Position numbers and translations under genes: made by a program
Source: JAOAJC01 sp964481185
GTDB taxonomy: Archaea > Nanobdellota > Nanobdellia > Pacearchaeales > GW2011-AR1
Assembly (NCBI GenBank): GCA_964481185.1
Contig: CAYZSY010000020.1
Coordinates: 1 to 10,658, forward strand
Direction: 5' to 3'
Length of the DNA: 10,658 nucleotides
The notes under the pieces: model-generated
What the model was told of the DNA's origin: nothing
The model's input: only the letters and a program-made list of their open reading frames with translations
Databases searched by the model: none
Shown here: positions 6,113 to 10,658 of the stretch, in pieces
Numbering within the stretch: the stretch's first letter is position 1
Layout: every line of letters starts with the position of its first letter

Positions 6113-7243
6113 GCTTTTAAATTTTTTAACAAATTCCGCAAACTTTCCAGCTTTTATTGCTTTTCTTGCATTTTTCATCAATTCCTGCAAATAATATAAG
6201 TTATGATAACTGGCAATCCTAAGACCAGCCCCTTCCTCTTGTAATAAGAGATGTCTTATGTAAGCACGAGAATAATTCTTGCAAACAAAACATTCGCAGT
6301 TTATGTCAATTGGATTTTTATCTTCCTTGAACCTGGCAGATTTTATGTTAATTCTTCCTTTAGATGTAAAAATAGCCCCTCTTCTTGCGTTCTGTGTTGG
6401 AAATCGCGAATCAAAAATATCACACCCCCTTGATATTGCCTCAAGAAGTTCAAGAGGGTCTCCTGCCCCCATGAGATAAACTGCTTTATCTTCTGGAATA
6501 ACAGATTTCGCGGTCTCAATCATCTTATATTCTTCTTCTTTTGGTTCCCCAAGAGCCAAACCGCCAATAGAATATCCATCAAAATCAAGAGAGATTATTT
6601 CTTTTGCAGATAACTCCCGCAAATCTTTATGAATTCCACCTTGTATTATTCCAAAAAGAAGCTGCCTCTTATTTTTGTCTGTTTCTTCTTGCATCTTATC
6701 GTGATAAGCTTTGCACCTTTTGGCCCATTCATAAGTTTTTCTTACTGCTTCTGCAATGTCTTCCCTTGAATCTGAAATCAGAGGCATTGAATCAAGGCAC
6801 ATAGCAACATCGCTCCCCAAACTCAATTGAATTTCAATATCTTTTTCAGGAGTTACAAATGTTTTTTCATTTGTATAAGGATTTCTAAAACAAACTCCCC
6901 CATCTTTTGAATTGATATAAAGGTGAGGAGAATACATCTGGAATCCGCCAGAATCTGTAAAAATAATTCCATTGAATGACATAAATTTTGCAATTCCGCC
7001 CATTTTCTGGATAAGTTCTACTCCAGGGCGAAGAAAAAGAACAAATGCGTTTGAGATAATAGCTTTTGCCCCCATATCGCAAAGATCGCCAGAAGAAATA
7101 TGTTTAACAGCAGTCTTTGTGGCAACTGGCATAAAGAAAGGAGTCTCAATCTTTCCAGACTTTGTAGAGAGTATGCCAACTCGCGCCTTTGTCTTTTTAT
7201 CCCTATATCTTATAGAGAATACTTTTTCAGAGTTCTTAACCAT
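6101..7243 (-). CDS. tgt: tRNA-guanine transglycosylase, bacterial/eukaryotic (queuine) type
   Basis: This 380-aa enzyme exchanges guanine in tRNA for a 7-deazaguanine base. Visible sites are the general base D97 in FTDSGGFQ, the GIIQGG strand, the base-pocket GGLALGEP, and the nucleophile D278 in FDSRFPTQNAR. The zinc site is C316-x-C318-x2-C321 with H347; the spacing from nucleophile to first Cys and from first Cys to His equals that of bacterial Tgt. Archaeosine TGT instead has extra C-terminal domains including PUA and acts at position 15, and none of these are present here. It therefore resembles the anticodon (position 34) enzymes. The pocket reads D151-S-M-P where bacterial enzymes usually have D-E-C-x-P, so the preferred base (queuine, preQ1 or other) is open. 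It is a single-gene unit with its own TATA box. Confidence 0.9.
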   Translation of the reverse strand: MVKNSEKVFSIRYRDKKTKARVGILSTKSGKIETPFFMPVATKTAVKHISSGDLCDMGAKAIISNAFVLFLRPGVELIQKMGGIAKFMSFNGIIFTDSGGFQMYSPHLYINSKDGGVCFRNPYTNEKTFVTPEKDIEIQLSLGSDVAMCLDSMPLISDSREDIAEAVRKTYEWAKRCKAYHDKMQEETDKNKRQLLFGIIQGGIHKDLRELSAKEIISLDFDGYSIGGLALGEPKEEEYKMIETAKSVIPEDKAVYLMGAGDPLELLEAISRGCDIFDSRFPTQNARRGAIFTSKGRINIKSARFKEDKNPIDINCECFVCKNYSRAYIRHLLLQEEGAGLRIASYHNLYYLQELMKNARKAIKAGKFAEFVKKFKSKIK

Positions 7244-7263
7244 CTAAAACCCAAAAATAAGCC

Positions 7264-7273
7264 ATATAAAAAA
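7264..7273 (-). promoter_or_regulatory. TATA box for tgt
   Basis: On the minus strand TTTTTTATAT ends 20 nt before the tgt ATG at 7243. Confidence 0.6.
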
Positions 7274-7280
7274 CCTATCC

Positions 7281-7290
7281 TTTATTAATA
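7281..7290 (+). promoter_or_regulatory. TATA box for the VTT-like membrane protein
   Basis: TTTATTAATA lies 22 nt before the ATG at 7313, back to back with the tgt promoter 8 nt away. Confidence 0.55.
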
Positions 7291-7312
7291 CAGAAACCTT
7301 GCAAGCAGCATT

Positions 7313-7921
7313 ATGAAAGAAAGTAAAGGAGGAATTATAGAAAGGGAGTATGAACTGATTAAAAAAGAGCTTAAGCTCCTGTCAGGCTTTGGCTATCCAA
7401 AACTTGCAGGCTTAATAATAGTAATTACTATATCATATTTTATTTTCAGCAATCCAATAGTTGTGGAATACATTCAATCTTTCAATAATTGGGGTTACCT
7501 TGGTGCAGTTGTAGGGGGATTGTTCTTTACATTTGGGTTTACGACTCCTTTTGCAATAGGTTTTTTTATCGCACTTAATCCGGAGAATATATGGCTGGCT
7601 GCAATAATCGGGGGATTCGGCGCAATGGTTGGGGATTTATTCATATTCAAGATAATAAAATTCTCTTTCATGGATGAATTTCAAAGACTAGAGAAAACAA
7701 AAACCATGAAAAAGATCTCAAAACTAATCGAAGATACTCTTGGGCATAAAATAAAAGTTTATTTAATGTATGCAGTTGCAGGCCTTATTATAGCTTCGCC
7801 CCTGCCAGATGAAGCTGGAATAATTCTTCTTGCAGGACTTACCAAAATAAAAGCAAGCATTTTGGCCCCAATCTCTCTTGCAATGAATACATTGGGGATA
7901 CTTATTCTCCTCTTGATATAA
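7313..7921 (+). CDS. DedA/VTT-like multi-pass membrane protein
   Basis: This 202-aa integral membrane protein has a charged cytoplasmic N-terminus (1-27) and about five hydrophobic segments: 28-47, 61-88, 92-113, 149-175 and 181-202. The glycine-rich segment GYLGAVVGGLFFTFGFTTPFA, a second one IIGGFGAMVGDLFIF, and SPLPDEAGIILLAG resemble the VTT (SNARE-associated/DedA) family. In that family small-residue-rich re-entrant loops and a PLPxE/D-G motif are typical, and members act in lipid scrambling or membrane homeostasis. The assignment is from motif resemblance and a small transporter of another family is possible. The start is fixed by the TATA box 22 nt upstream. The stop is 2 nt from the 3' end of the convergent tRNA-Thr. 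Confidence 0.6.
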   Translation: MKESKGGIIEREYELIKKELKLLSGFGYPKLAGLIIVITISYFIFSNPIVVEYIQSFNNWGYLGAVVGGLFFTFGFTTPFAIGFFIALNPENIWLAAIIGGFGAMVGDLFIFKIIKFSFMDEFQRLEKTKTMKKISKLIEDTLGHKIKVYLMYAVAGLIIASPLPDEAGIILLAGLTKIKASILAPISLAMNTLGILILLLI

Positions 7922-7923
7922 AA

Positions 7924-7996
7924 AGCCTCTGCCGAGAATCGAACTCGGGACCTTTTCCTTACCAAGGAAACATTCCAACCACTGAACTACAGAGGC
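7924..7996 (-). tRNA. tRNA-Thr (anticodon GGT)
   Basis: The 73-nt cloverleaf has acceptor GCCTCTG (7996-7990) pairing with CAGAGGC (7931-7925), discriminator T, D-arm GTTC/GAAT and anticodon stem TTTCC/GGAAA with loop TTGGTAA. The variable loop is 5 nt, and the T-arm CCGAG/CTCGG carries TTCGATT. Anticodon GGT reads ACC/ACT codons, and T73 is usual for archaeal tRNA-Thr. No intron and no encoded CCA. A T5 run (plus 7920-7924) overlaps the 3' end and can terminate transcription. Confidence 0.95.
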
Positions 7997-8020
7997 ACAA
8001 CCAAATCACACAAAAACCCT

Positions 8021-8030
8021 ATAAAAATAT
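8021..8030 (-). promoter_or_regulatory. TATA box for tRNA-Thr
   Basis: On the minus strand ATATTTTTAT ends 24 nt before the tRNA 5' end, directly after the stop of the upstream small membrane-protein gene. Confidence 0.5.
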
Positions 8031-8032
8031 AA

Positions 8033-8227
8033 CTAAGGCAGCCAGTTCATATTTATAACAGCGCCTGTGACTGTTTTTGTGTTCTCAAAGATTTTAAAGA
8101 ACCATCCATAATAACTTTTCATAAAACTATTAAATTCTGCAGAATTCCCAATATGAAAATTATTGTTGCTTATGACCATAAAAGCACCTGCGAGAAGAAA
8201 CACAACCAAGAATATAACAACCTTCAT
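8033..8227 (-). CDS. Small single-span membrane protein, 64 aa
   Basis: I chose the ATG at 8227, which lies 7 nt after the stop of the preceding gene. An upstream in-frame GTG at 8248 would add 7 residues and overlap that gene. Residues about 2-18 (VVIFLVVFLLAGAFMVI) form one membrane anchor or signal anchor. The tail is an extracytoplasmic-looking segment ending Y39-Y-G-W42-x4-F47-x-N49-x3-V53-x-G55-x5-N61-W62. That tail aligns without gaps to the end of the 98-aa protein encoded just upstream, so the two are paralogous there. The genes are co-transcribed, which suggests a paired membrane complex. Function unknown. Confidence 0.7.
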   Translation of the reverse strand: MKVVIFLVVFLLAGAFMVISNNNFHIGNSAEFNSFMKSYYGWFFKIFENTKTVTGAVINMNWLP

Positions 8228-8234
8228 ATTTTTT

Positions 8235-8531
8235 CTAAGGAACAACACTAGAATTAATTCCCCAGTTCTGCTTTACAGCATATCCTCCTACTCCGCCGAT
8301 ATTGTTAAACAAGCTTCCAAGCCAGCTGAAATAAGTTTTTCCTAGACCCAATAACTCATCATAACTAGAGACGTTTATGCCGCTGCTAAGCCAGACATAT
8401 ATTATAGACCCAATAAACACCACAACTATCGCTGCAAGGGCCTTGTAAAATAAATGGTGCCTTATTTCCTTAATTTTCGTAAATATAATTAGCGCAACGA
8501 GCAAAACAAAACCGACCAATATAAGATTCAT
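8235..8531 (-). CDS. Small two-span membrane protein, 98 aa
   Basis: Hydrophobic segments at about 3-18 and 31-50 are separated by a basic loop (KIKEIRHHLFYK). A soluble tail follows with Y67-F-S-W70-x4-F75-x-N77-x3-V81-x-G83-x5-N89-W90, the same spaced motif as in the downstream 64-aa protein. By the positive-inside rule the basic loop is cytoplasmic, placing both ends outside. Lys and Arg are scarce in the tail, which fits an exported location. The ATG at 8531 has a TATA box 21 nt upstream. It is the first gene of a two-gene unit that runs into the tRNA-Thr region. I know of no assigned function. Confidence 0.72.
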   Translation of the reverse strand: MNLILVGFVLLVALIIFTKIKEIRHHLFYKALAAIVVVFIGSIIYVWLSSGINVSSYDELLGLGKTYFSWLGSLFNNIGGVGGYAVKQNWGINSSVVP

Positions 8532-8552
8532 TATCTACCTCTTATTCAATCA

Positions 8553-8562
8553 AGCTCTCCCG
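8553..8562 (-). promoter_or_regulatory. TATA box for the small membrane-protein pair
   Basis: On the minus strand TTTTTATATA ends 21 nt before the ATG at 8531. Confidence 0.6.
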
Positions 8563-8600
8563 TATATAAAAAGCTTTCCAGGATGTCAAAATTGCAAATG

Positions 8601-8608
8601 TTTAAAAG
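8601..8608 (+). promoter_or_regulatory. TATA box for tRNA-Gln
   Basis: TTTAAAAG lies 23 nt before the tRNA 5' end at 8632. Confidence 0.55.
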
Positions 8609-8631
8609 AAATCCAAATTATTCATAATTAT

Positions 8632-8704
8632 AGCCCCATGGTCTAGCGGTCAATGACTCGGCCCTCTGGAGGCCGAAGCCCAGGTTCGAATCCTGGTGGG
8701 GCTA
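8632..8704 (+). tRNA. tRNA-Gln (anticodon CTG)
   Basis: The 73-nt cloverleaf has acceptor AGCCCCA (8632-8638) with TGGGGCT (8697-8703), discriminator A and T8. The D-arm is GTC/GAC, and anticodon stem CGGCC/GGCCG has loop CTCTGGA (8664-8670). T-arm CCAGG/CCTGG carries TTCGAAT. Anticodon CTG reads CAG (Gln). The A1-T72 pair is usual for archaeal tRNA-Gln, which is charged with Glu and then amidated by GatDE. The variable loop is 4 nt. No intron or encoded CCA. A truncated peroxiredoxin gene ends 6 nt beyond it on the other strand. Confidence 0.93.
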
Positions 8705-8710
8705 TAAATA

Positions 8711-8935
8711 CTAATCAGCGCAACAGCCAATTCTGTCATTTCTTGGCAGAGTGCCTTCTTCATATCTCCTGCTGAATTCTGCCACCTCTCTAGGACAGAT
8801 AAATGTGAAATCCAATGGATAAAAATACAAAACAACCCACTTGCCTTTATAATCAGATAAAGAATACTCTTTAATTTCTTCATTCAAAACACCCTGCAGC
8901 TTAAAATCTGGCGAATGCTCTCTCACTTTAACCAT
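8711..8935 (-). pseudogene. Peroxiredoxin (AhpC/TSA family), 3'-truncated
   Basis: The 74 codons match the first third of a peroxiredoxin, a thioredoxin-fold enzyme that reduces peroxides. APDF-like SPDFKL is at about 8 and the DYKGKWVVLYFYPLDFTFICP strand-loop carries the peroxidatic cysteine (C48, T-F-I-C-P). The following helix REVAEFSRRYEE is present. The next strand, normally (V)IGVSxDS, is visible as RIGCCAD just before the TAG. Family members are 150-220 aa, so the conserved active-site Arg, the rest of the fold and any resolving cysteine are missing. The seven residues GTLPRND before RIGCCAD look divergent. The break falls within a few bases of the tRNA-Gln 3' end on the opposite strand. 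Promoter and ATG are intact, so truncation seems recent, or a sequencing or assembly break is involved. Confidence 0.75.
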
Positions 8936-8956
8936 TTTAAAACCTCAAAGAACTGA

Positions 8957-8965
8957 CTTAAAAAG
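8957..8965 (-). promoter_or_regulatory. TATA box for the peroxiredoxin fragment
   Basis: On the minus strand CTTTTTAAG ends 21 nt before the ATG at 8935. Confidence 0.5.
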
Positions 8966-8974
8966 AACAAGCAT

Positions 8975-9001
8975 AAAAAATATATATACTTTTTGGTATA
9001 T
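8975..9001 (-). terminator. Hairpin plus T-run after the 167-aa gene
   Basis: On the minus strand, 5 nt after the stop, ATATAC (9001-8996) and GTATAT (8989-8984) form a short stem with a 6-nt loop, followed by T6 (8980-8975). The stem is weak, but T-runs alone can stop archaeal transcription. Confidence 0.4.
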
Positions 9002-9006
9002 TAAAC

Positions 9007-9510
9007 TCAAGATGCTCTCTTTACACCATTGCCACCAAGATGCAAGGTATTGTATTTATGAGCAGTTGCTATCAGATTAGCCCTAGCTTTTGGAGTCACC
9101 GCTACGCAACTTATTTTTCCATCAAGACCGAGCCAAGCCCCTACAATAAGAGAACCCTTTTTATCAACAGAAGCAAACCTTATTGTTCCATAACCAAAAA
9201 CATTATTACCATAAGTTATATCATCTAATTTATATTTATGATTGGAAAAACGACTTATCTCTCCACTATCTCTGTTATAATAAAAATTACCTGCAAAACA
9301 TAGGCTTCTATTCCAACAACCTGCATTTCCATTCACACTCTCTCCACATAATTCTGCTTCCATAGATTCCCTTATTTTATCAAGATTCTTCTCTACAACT
9401 GCCTCATCAAACTCTCTCGGAGCCGCTACCCTTGCCTCTAGGTTTTCAAGTTCATAAAAAGGCGAACTTCCATTATATATCCAACGTTCATTTCTGTTAA
9501 TAGCTGCCAT
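9007..9510 (-). CDS. Hypothetical protein, 167 aa, no recognised family
   Basis: I do not recognise this protein. There is no signal peptide or membrane helix. Residues 1-55 are charged and partly helical (AVVEKNLDKIRESMEAELC). Residues about 55-150 are rich in Gly, Asn, Tyr and Trp, with four cysteines at about 54, 64, 71 and 134. They alternate strand-like segments (SLCFAGNFYYN, GTIRFASV, GSLIVGAWLGL, ISCVAVT), suggesting a beta-rich domain possibly stabilised by metal or disulfides. The C-terminus is HLGGNGVKRAS. Clean ATG, TATA box 20 nt upstream and terminator-like downstream sequence support a real single-gene unit. A conserved domain may emerge from a profile search. Confidence 0.6.
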   Translation of the reverse strand: MAAINRNERWIYNGSSPFYELENLEARVAAPREFDEAVVEKNLDKIRESMEAELCGESVNGNAGCWNRSLCFAGNFYYNRDSGEISRFSNHKYKLDDITYGNNVFGYGTIRFASVDKKGSLIVGAWLGLDGKISCVAVTPKARANLIATAHKYNTLHLGGNGVKRAS

Positions 9511-9530
9511 GTTACTACTAGATAGTTAGT

Positions 9531-9540
9531 ATATATAAAT
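9531..9540 (-). promoter_or_regulatory. TATA box for the 167-aa gene
   Basis: On the minus strand ATTTATATAT ends 20 nt before the ATG at 9510. An imperfect inverted repeat (TACTA...TAGTA, 9513-9530) lies between it and the start codon. Confidence 0.55.
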
Positions 9541-9618
9541 CTTTCGTCCAATGTCAGCACTATCTAAATAATGGACATTTATCTGCGAGAAACAAATGCT
9601 CGATACCTGTAGATAAAC

Positions 9619-9626
9619 TTATAAAT
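9619..9626 (+). promoter_or_regulatory. TATA box for the EF-like gene
   Basis: TTATAAAT lies 20 nt before the ATG at 9647. Confidence 0.6.
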
Positions 9627-9646
9627 TAAAAAACCATGATAAAAAC

Positions 9647-9898
9647 ATGGCAGAAAAAGAAATAGGAGGCGTATCATCTTTCTTTAGCCACGTGGAAGTC
9701 GCGGCAATAAAGCTAGTTGGTAAGCTAAAAGTTGGAGACAGGATTCACATAAAAGGCCATACAACTGATTTTGAACAGCTAGTTGATAGCATGCAAATTG
9801 ACAGAAAAGATGTAAAAGAAGCAAAAAAAGGAGACGAAATAGGAATAAAAGTTAATGACAGAGTAAGACCAAACGACAAAGTATTTCTTATTGCATAA
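9647..9898 (+). CDS. Translation elongation factor-like protein (EF-Tu domain 2 fold)
   Basis: This 83-aa protein consists of a single beta-barrel. GGVSSFFSHVEVAAIKL, LKVGDRIHIKGHTTDFEQLVDSMQI, and GDEIGIKVNDRVRPNDKVFLI follow the pattern of EF-Tu/IF2 domain 2. Here it stands alone without a GTPase domain. Stand-alone proteins of this type are widespread in archaea and bacteria, and the same sequence pattern forms the C-terminal domain of U32-family proteins that act in RNA hydroxylation. A role in RNA binding or modification is possible but unproven. The family is compact and this copy looks complete. The membrane-protein gene starts 10 nt after its stop, probably on the same mRNA. Confidence 0.85.
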   Translation: MAEKEIGGVSSFFSHVEVAAIKLVGKLKVGDRIHIKGHTTDFEQLVDSMQIDRKDVKEAKKGDEIGIKVNDRVRPNDKVFLIA

Positions 9899-9908
9899 TC
9901 AAAGAAAG

Positions 9909-10298
9909 ATGAAAGACAAAAACGCAGGCAAAAAGAGGGGCAATTTAGGTCCAAAACAAATATCCCTAATCCTGATTTTAATATTGGAAATTATGCTTGT
10001 TTTTGCAGTTTTAGATTACTTCGCGCACGCTCTAATTAATTTATCTCAAGTTCCAACATATTATTTTGGAGATGAAGCAATTTACGGAACAATATTGGGA
10101 TTTTTTGTTTATCTGATAATAAGAAAAAACAGAATTTTACCTAAAAGTATTGTCTTTTCCGCAGTTATGGCTTTAGCTATTCAGGCAGCCTACATCATTC
10201 TCGGATATTCCTTAAACTTTGTCATTGCATTCTTTGTTATTGATTTTGCCCTTCTTTTACTAGTCTCTTATTTTGGATTTAAAATCAAGAAAATGTAA
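9909..10298 (+). CDS. Hypothetical four-helix membrane protein, 129 aa
   Basis: The protein begins with a strongly basic N-terminus (MKDKNAGKKRG) followed by four hydrophobic segments at about 15-38, 56-70, 77-98 and 101-123, and ends with a basic FKIKKM. Both ends are therefore probably cytoplasmic. I see no catalytic motif and cannot name the family; a small permease-like or structural membrane protein is possible. The ATG at 9909 is 10 nt after the previous stop. A longer frame opening with TTG at 9891 overlaps that gene and is less likely. Co-transcription with the EF-like gene is inferred from spacing. Confidence 0.7.
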   Translation: MKDKNAGKKRGNLGPKQISLILILILEIMLVFAVLDYFAHALINLSQVPTYYFGDEAIYGTILGFFVYLIIRKNRILPKSIVFSAVMALAIQAAYIILGYSLNFVIAFFVIDFALLLLVSYFGFKIKKM

Positions 10299-10312
10299 TT
10301 ACATACAAAATA

Positions 10313-10320
10313 TTTTAAAC
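10313..10320 (+). promoter_or_regulatory. TATA box for the last gene
   Basis: TTTTAAAC lies 20 nt before the ATG at 10341. Confidence 0.55.
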
Positions 10321-10340
10321 TCTGGTCTCAAGGTAAATAT

Positions 10341-10658
10341 ATGGAAAACAAAAATGTAGGATGGTTAATTTTGGGAATCTCGGCAATTATAATAGGAATC
10401 ATATTCCTTTTTAAATCCGCCTTGGAACAGATTAGCGCATCCAGCTGTTCTATGGAGGCTGCTCTCTGCCCAATGAATAAAACAATTGATCAGCAGGCCG
10501 ACAAAAAAAACGAAGAAAAAGACGACGATATTGAGCTGGACGCGCTGGAAGATGAGGCAGGCGCTGTCGAAAAAATAAAGAAAGTAAAAGAGGAGCTTAG
10601 GGAATGCAGAAAAAAGGCCGCGGAATTTCTGGACGGATGGCAGAGGGCCAAAGCCGAT
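10341..10658 (+). CDS. Membrane-anchor N-terminus joined in frame to GrpE-like sequence, partial
   Basis: The frame is open to the window edge (106 codons). Residues 8-27 (WLILGISAIIIGIIFLFKSA) form one membrane helix. C36 and a CPM (C43) follow, then TIDQQ to residue 52. From A53 the sequence changes to ADKKNEEKDDDIELD and then KIKKVKEELRECRKKAAEFLDGWQRAKAD. This is the acidic start and first helix of the nucleotide exchange factor GrpE, with the characteristic YLDGWQRAKAD-type motif. By my count G+C rises from about 38% before codon 53 to about 48% after it. GrpE has no membrane anchor in known organisms, and a CAG stands where the GrpE ATG would be. It is a genuine fusion, a recombination junction or an assembly chimera near a contig end. 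Confidence 0.6.
   Translation, partial: MENKNVGWLILGISAIIIGIIFLFKSALEQISASSCSMEAALCPMNKTIDQQADKKNEEKDDDIELDALEDEAGAVEKIKKVKEELRECRKKAAEFLDGWQRAKAD

Noticed and set aside
6972..7247. Plus-strand open frame opposite the start of tgt
   Set aside because: Antisense to the conserved tgt N-terminus and overlapping its promoter; no family match.
8033..8248. Longer 71-codon version of the small membrane protein
   Set aside because: It starts with GTG inside the preceding gene, while the ATG at 8227 gives a non-overlapping start directly before the membrane helix.
8632..8935. Integrated element with attachment site at tRNA-Gln
   Set aside because: No integrase and no second copy of the tRNA 3' end appear in the window, so I report only the truncated gene and not an element.
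9513..9530. Operator between TATA box and ATG of the 167-aa gene
   Set aside because: The inverted repeat is imperfect (5-bp arms) in a very AT-rich stretch, too weak to list as a separate site.
9891..10298. 135-codon version of the membrane protein from TTG at 9891
   Set aside because: It overlaps the EF-like gene; the ATG at 9909 is a better start.
1..10658. CRISPR arrays, IS elements, rRNA
   Set aside because: No spaced direct repeats, transposase motifs or rRNA-like sequence were seen on either strand.

Overview
The window looks like a stretch of an AT-rich archaeal genome, most likely a small-genome DPANN lineage of the Pacearchaeota/Woesearchaeota kind. The evidence is: archaeal-type split PheRS (a 513-aa PheS with N-terminal winged-helix region and a 548-aa PheT), the RNase P protein Rpp30, the tail of an archaeal-type UMP kinase, tRNA genes without encoded CCA, and an archaeal TATA box 20-24 nt upstream of nearly every first gene. 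That spacing implies mostly leaderless mRNAs. The lineage is inference; no rRNA is present.

Layout. 1-122: end of UMP kinase. 178-1208: an HTH-nucleotidyltransferase (MNT) plus HEPN pair, with a perfect inverted repeat over the first start codon, resembling an autoregulated toxin-antitoxin module. 1205-1648: Rpp30, overlapping the HEPN gene by ATGA. 1673-4862: pheS-pheT. 4863-5327 (minus): conserved-looking helical protein of unknown function whose stop abuts that of pheT. 5328-5547: divergent intergenic region holding two elaborate inverted-repeat structures (possible structured RNA). 5548-6093: unrecognised protein. 6101-7243 (minus): tRNA-guanine transglycosylase of bacterial/eukaryotic single-domain type rather than the archaeosine type. 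7313-7921: DedA/VTT-like membrane protein. 7924-7996 (minus): tRNA-Thr(GGT). 8033-8531 (minus): two tiny membrane proteins that are paralogous in their C-termini. 8632-8704: tRNA-Gln(CTG). 8711-8935 (minus): a peroxiredoxin cut off right at the tRNA-Gln gene. 9007-9510 (minus): unrecognised protein. 9647-10298: EF-Tu-domain-2-like small protein and a four-helix membrane protein. 10341-end: a membrane-anchor N-terminus running in frame into a GrpE-like sequence.

Most of the window serves translation and RNA processing (RNase P, PheRS, TGT, two tRNAs, EF-like protein). The points most worth a second look are: the GrpE chimera at the right edge, with a visible composition change; the peroxiredoxin truncated against tRNA-Gln; the structured intergenic 5371-5495; the MNT/HEPN pair whose HEPN lacks the usual histidine and is fused translationally to RNase P; the bacterial-type TGT; and the paired mini-membrane proteins with a shared Y-x2-W...N-W motif. 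No CRISPR array, transposase or integrase was seen.
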